From contig JAIRLA010000150.1 in assembly GCA_031259795.1 (NCBI GenBank), forward strand, positions 1-8,339: a stretch of 8,339 nt of DNA, given 5' to 3'. The translations under genes were made by a program, and so were the position numbers. The notes beneath the pieces are model-generated. The model ran no database searches and was not told where the DNA came from. It worked only from the letters and a program-made list of their open reading frames with translations. Numbering within the stretch: the first letter of the stretch is position 1; the number at the start of each line of letters is the position of its first letter. Origin of the DNA: Azoarcus sp. (lineage in GTDB: Bacteria; Pseudomonadota; Gammaproteobacteria; Burkholderiales; Rhodocyclaceae). Positions 6,061-8,339 of the stretch are shown here, piece by piece.

Positions 6061-7230
6061 ATGGACCAACTTGTTTATCCGCGTGAACGCGCGCTCAGCG
6101 CCTTGACCCTGTTTATCGGGCTATTGATATGGTTACTGCTCATCTTGCTGACCGCTGGCATTGCTTTGGTTTATGTGCTGATGTCCTTTATCTTCTATGT
6201 TTTCGCGCAATCCGCATTCATCGCCTGGATCAAGGGGACGGCGGTCAAGCTGTCATCCGAACAACACCCCGATCTATACAAACGCTTCGAGGCATGCTGC
6301 AAAAGGCTGGACATACCGGAAGCGCCGGAGGCATATATCATGGAAGGCGGCGGCATGCTCAATGCCTTCGCCACCCGGTTTTTCGGCCGCAATTTCGTAG
6401 TATTGCTTGCGGACGTTATCAATGCGCTGGAAGATGACCCGGATGCCATCAACTTTTATTTTGGCCACGAACTGGGTCACATCCGCAGAGGGCACTTGAC
6501 CGGCATGCCATGGCGGCTCCCGGCCATGTGGATTCCCCTTCTGGGCGCCGCCTATTCGCGGGCGCGGGAATATACCTGCGATCTGCATGGCCGCGCCTGC
6601 TGCGCCAGTCCGCAGCAGGCCGCGCAGGCATTGATGGTACTGGCGGCAGGCGTGCGCCGCTGGAAAACGTCCAACCTGGCGAATTACGCGCGCCAGTCAC
6701 AGGCCAACAGCGGATTCTGGGGTTCTTTTCACGAGTTGATTGGCGCTTATCCATGGCTCACGAAACGTGTGGCATATGTGCTGGAGCCGACAGGGCCAAG
6801 AACCGGGCGCAATCCCCTGGCCTATTTACTGGCTCTTTTCGTCCCTGGCGGCGGCAGCGGCGCCGGATTCGTGGGCGTCGCCTTCATGATTGGCATTCTG
6901 GCCGCAATCGCCATGCCTGCCTATCATGATTATCAGCAACGCGCGGCAATCGGCAATGCATGGGTGCAAACGGCTTCAATTCGTGAGGGTTTGTCCGCTT
7001 ATTATTCCCGGACGCAGAAAGTTCCTCCCTCCCTGAAATCTGCGGGACAACCTTCCACCCTGGCTGATGGGACGCGGATCGAACTGAATGCGGAAGACAT
7101 GGTCGTGAGCATCCCCCTCAAGGAGGGAACCCTGCTCATGGTACCCAAGGAAGTGAATGGCGGCATCCAGTGGTTTTGCGCCTCGGACGACCTGAAACCC
7201 ACCTCCCTGCCCCTGAATTGCCGCCAGTAA
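6061..7230 (+). CDS. M48 family membrane metallopeptidase fused to a type IV pilin-like domain
   Basis: The product has 389 residues. Two hydrophobic stretches at about 12-50 form a membrane hairpin. The M48 domain (about 60-245) carries FGHELGHIRRGH with zinc ligands H136 and H140 and catalytic E137; E170 in SRAREYTCDLHG is the likely third ligand. From 269 the sequence turns pilin-like: GFVGVAFMIGILAAIAMPAYHDYQ (membrane helix, ending like pilins in IGILAAIA-P-Y-DY), AAIGNAWVQTASIREGLSAYY, a beta-rich region, and C373 with C387 in WFCASDD...LPLNC, like the C-terminal disulfide loop of pilins. The prepilin leader and Glu5 are absent and the helix is shorter, so it should not be cleaved by PilD or assembled normally. 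By analogy with HtpX the protease would be cytoplasmic and the pilin part periplasmic (inference). The ATG at 6061 is the only start after the in-frame stop at 6040; no Shine-Dalgarno is visible. The 5' part is less GC-rich than rne or rluC. Substrate unknown. Confidence 0.88.
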   Translation: MDQLVYPRERALSALTLFIGLLIWLLLILLTAGIALVYVLMSFIFYVFAQSAFIAWIKGTAVKLSSEQHPDLYKRFEACCKRLDIPEAPEAYIMEGGGMLNAFATRFFGRNFVVLLADVINALEDDPDAINFYFGHELGHIRRGHLTGMPWRLPAMWIPLLGAAYSRAREYTCDLHGRACCASPQQAAQALMVLAAGVRRWKTSNLANYARQSQANSGFWGSFHELIGAYPWLTKRVAYVLEPTGPRTGRNPLAYLLALFVPGGGSGAGFVGVAFMIGILAAIAMPAYHDYQQRAAIGNAWVQTASIREGLSAYYSRTQKVPPSLKSAGQPSTLADGTRIELNAEDMVVSIPLKEGTLLMVPKEVNGGIQWFCASDDLKPTSLPLNCRQ

Positions 7231-7264
7231 AACCCGTTCCGGAGATCAGGGATAATCGGCATAG

Positions 7265-7290
7265 GGGACGGGCGTTTCGTTCCTTTTTTT
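7265..7290 (+). terminator. Intrinsic terminator after the M48-pilin gene (repeat-derived)
   Basis: GGGACG (7265-7270) pairs with CGTTCC (7278-7283), one G-U pair, around GGCGTTT and is followed by seven T (7284-7290). It lies 34 bp after the stop codon. The same bases in reverse are the start of the 52-bp repeat spacer (compare 43-60), so the terminator appears to be part of an inserted repeat. Confidence 0.55.
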
Positions 7291-7323
7291 ATTCAGCGGC
7301 GCTGCGCGCCGAGTGGAACGCGC

Positions 7324-7361
7324 TGGATTGCCACGTCGCTGCGCTCCTCGCAATGACGAGG
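7324..7361 (-). repeat. TCATTGCGAGGAGCG-family repeat, full copy, minus
   Basis: It is the reverse complement of 7993-8030 with the full TGGCAATCCA end retained. ATTGC and GCAAT ends can pair around the internal GCGCAGC core (7338-7344). Very similar repeats occur, from memory, between genes of many unrelated bacteria. Confidence 0.85.
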
Positions 7362-7391
7362 TGGGGGGAGACTTCCGCAATGACGAATTCC

Positions 7392-7422
7392 TCCGATGGA
7401 TTCCCCCCGTCCGATGGATTCC
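7392..7422 (+). repeat. 18-bp tandem duplication
   Basis: TCCGATGGATTCC occurs at 7392-7404 and 7410-7422. The inverted partner arm has one unit only (near 7957-7963, as TCCATCGGA), so this is a local duplication in the left arm. Confidence 0.75.
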
Positions 7423-7635
7423 TTCCCTCCCCCGCTTGCGGGGGAGGGTGGCCGAAGGCCGGGAGAGGGCTTCCAACCATCCGGAGCGAAGCGACGCTGA
7501 TTTCTTTGCGGTGGAGAGTGGACAAGCGTTCCCTTTCCGCCTCCCCCTTTTTATCCAGCGTCGCTTCGCTCCGTATAGTTGGAAACCCTCTCCCGCCCTT
7601 GACGGGGCACCCTCTCGCCCGCCAAGCGGGGGAGG
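7422..7635. repeat. Composite palindromic repeat P2 (spacer in minus orientation)
   Basis: A plus arm (7422-7500, core GCGAAGC at 7486-7492), the 53-bp spacer in minus orientation starting TTTCTTTGCGGTGGAGAG (7501-7553), and a minus arm (7556-7635, core GCTTCGC at 7563-7569). P3 at 7738-7951 has the same arm orientations with the spacer reversed. Confidence 0.85.
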
Positions 7636-7830
7636 GGACGGCAGGCGCTTTACAGTAGTGGGGAGGGTGGGCTGGCGGTTGTGATTGGGGGAGGGGCGTA
7701 CCGTTGCAGGGAAGGTAAAGCCTCGTCGGATGGACACTTCCCTCCCCCGCTTGCGGGGGAGGGTGGCCCGTCAGGGCCGGGAGAGGGCTTCCAACCATCC
7801 GGCGCGTAGCGCCGCTGAATTAAAAAGGGG
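7556..7830 (+). repeat. Long direct repeat, copy 2 (about 275 bp)
   Basis: This is the second copy of the segment at 81-380, in the same orientation and about 7.5 kb away. It sits between the two arms of the long inverted repeat. It has one unit of the 27-bp sequence that copy 1 has in duplicate, and its plus arm carries GGCCCGTCAGGGCC where copy 1 has GGCCGAAGGCC. Confidence 0.85.
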
Positions 7831-7951
7831 AGGAAGGAACGGGGACGCCTGTCCGCGCCCCACCGCAAAGAAATCAGCGTCGCTACGCTCCGCATGGTAG
7901 GAGACCCTCTCCCGGCCTTCGGCCACCCTCCCCCGCAAGCGGGGGAGGGAA
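7738..7951. repeat. Composite palindromic repeat P3 (spacer in plus orientation)
   Basis: A plus arm (7738-7819) ends in a fully paired CGGCGC-GTA-GCGCCG hairpin (7800-7814). The spacer is in plus orientation (7822-7873), and a minus arm (7874-7951) has core GCTACGC at 7882-7888 and the perfect GGCC-TTC-GGCC and C5GC/GCG5 hairpins in reverse. Confidence 0.85.
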
Positions 7952-8060
7952 GCGTCCATCGGAAGAATGCGCCATTGCGAAAGCCGCCCCCGCCTCGTCA
8001 TTGCGAGGAGCGCAGCGACGTGGCAATCCAGTGCGTTCCATACGGCGCGAAGCGCCGCTA
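7822..8060 (-). repeat. Long inverted repeat, right arm
   Basis: This is the partner of 7293-7553 in opposite orientation: spacer, palindromic arm, TCCATCGGA, TCATTGCGAGGAGCG repeat, CAGTGCGTTCCA and a CGGCGC-GAA-GCGCCG hairpin (8043-8057). The two arms enclose about 268 bp, which is the second copy of the direct repeat. Confidence 0.85.
7993..8030 (+). repeat. TCATTGCGAGGAGCG-family repeat, full copy, plus
   Basis: A full-length copy with core GCGCAGC (8010-8016) and the TGGCAATCCA end, identical over its length to the reverse complement of 7324-7361. A shorter CCATTGCGAAAG precedes it at about 7971. Confidence 0.85.
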
Positions 8061-8264
8061 TTTTGAAGTGTGCGGAATACCTATGTCTTGGGGAAGAGGG
8101 CGGCCGAAGCCCTCTCCCGGCATTTCCCCATGCCCCCAACCGGCGCCGCGGCCAGGAACGTCACGCCTTCCGGATATCCCGGAGGCGCTCCGCGCGCCCT
8201 CGAAGACGGCGGGGACGCCCGGACTTTCCGGAGACGCGCGGAACGGGTCCATTCGCCGCCGGGG
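8061..8264. other. Intergenic stretch with several small hairpins
   Basis: No gene is seen. Hairpins: AGAGGGC (8095-8101) / GCCCTCT (8109-8115) with loop GGCCGAA, extendable by GGG/CCC; TCCGG (8169-8173) / CCGGA (8179-8183); CCGGA (8219-8223) / TCCGG (8227-8231). None is followed by a T-tract on the minus strand, where a terminator for the right-hand gene would lie. The first shares GGCCGAA and CCCTCTCCCGG with the repeat family and may be a worn remnant. Confidence 0.45.
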
Positions 8265-8339
8265 TCATTTGCTGCCGGCGGCCCAGCGCAGTCCCCAGTG
8301 GTAATGCTGGTCGAGTTCCATGTGGTGCCTGAAATAAGT
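8265..8339 (-). CDS. C-terminal end of an unidentified protein (cut by window edge)
   Basis: The minus-strand frame entering at 8339 is open for 24 codons, reading TYFRHHMELDQHYHWGLRW and then AAGSK, and stops at TGA 8267-8265. The mix of aromatic, His and charged residues looks like folded protein rather than a repeat shadow, and the repeats stop about 200 bp short of it. I do not recognise the family. Too little is present to say more; it could still be a chance open frame. Confidence 0.4.
   Translation of the reverse strand, partial: TYFRHHMELDQHYHWGLRWAAGSK

Larger units (their letters stand above)
7293..7553 (+). repeat. Long inverted repeat, left arm
   Basis: The arm reads, in order: a CGGCGC-TGC-GCGCCG hairpin (7297-7311), GTGGAACGCGCTGGATTGCC, the TCATTGCGAGGAGCG repeat in reverse (7324-7361), CCGATGGATTCC, the C5/G5 hairpin arm (7422-7500) and the spacer in minus orientation (7501-7553). 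The reverse complement of 7822-8060 has the same modules in the same order with high identity. The left arm is longer mainly by an 18-bp tandem duplication at 7392-7422. Confidence 0.85.

Noticed and set aside
7240..8060. A CRISPR array, because short units recur
   Set aside because: Units are not evenly spaced, occur in both orientations, differ in sequence, and the intervening sequence is itself repeated instead of unique spacers.
7293..8060. An insertion sequence with terminal inverted repeats
   Set aside because: No transposase or remnant of one lies between the arms, and the ends show no clear target duplication. A non-autonomous element remains possible.

Overview
This window looks like chromosomal DNA from a GC-rich proteobacterium, most likely a betaproteobacterium. 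The evidence is the divergent pair rluC / rne (23S rRNA pseudouridine synthase and RNase E), a HAD phosphatase directly behind rluC, and a type IV pilin-like sequence. The assignment to a class is inference; no marker gene here settles it.

Layout: positions 1-484 hold no gene and are filled with palindromic intergenic repeats. Positions 485-2138 (minus strand) carry rluC followed by a HAD-IA phosphatase; their junction is a duplicated 23-bp ATGA stop/start overlap that creates an 8-codon minicistron. Positions 2139-2585 are the divergent rluC/rne control region. It is free of the repeats and carries a hairpin-rich probable rne leader. Positions 2586-5606 encode full-length RNase E with a canonical catalytic half and a long, disordered Pro/Ala/Arg-rich tail; near its end are two runs of nine C that could slip. 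Positions 5607-6060 are intergenic, with decayed repeats and then an AT-rich stretch upstream of the next gene. Positions 6061-7230 encode a membrane M48 metallopeptidase whose C-terminus is a pilin-like module, the most unusual protein in the window. Positions 7231-8264 are again dense repeats, and 8265-8339 is the end of an unidentified minus-strand gene cut by the window edge.

Functional picture: rluC and rne belong to rRNA modification and RNA processing/decay and are divergently arranged as in other proteobacteria. The HAD protein is probably translated by coupling from rluC. The M48-pilin gene stands alone with its own putative promoter and a repeat-derived terminator.

The strongest unexplained signal is the repeat system. 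Several modules (a C/G-rich hairpin, a GGCC-GAA-GGCC hairpin, a tail with a GCG-N-AGC core, a conserved spacer of about 52 bp, and a second repeat containing TCATTGCGAGGAGCG) are assembled into palindromes, a long inverted repeat with arms of about 240-260 bp, and a direct repeat of about 275-300 bp whose two copies bracket the whole gene block. The GCG-N-AGC core is the GNA-triloop type known to form very stable DNA mini-hairpins, which suggests REP/MITE-like elements mobilised through single-stranded DNA. No transposase is present in the window.
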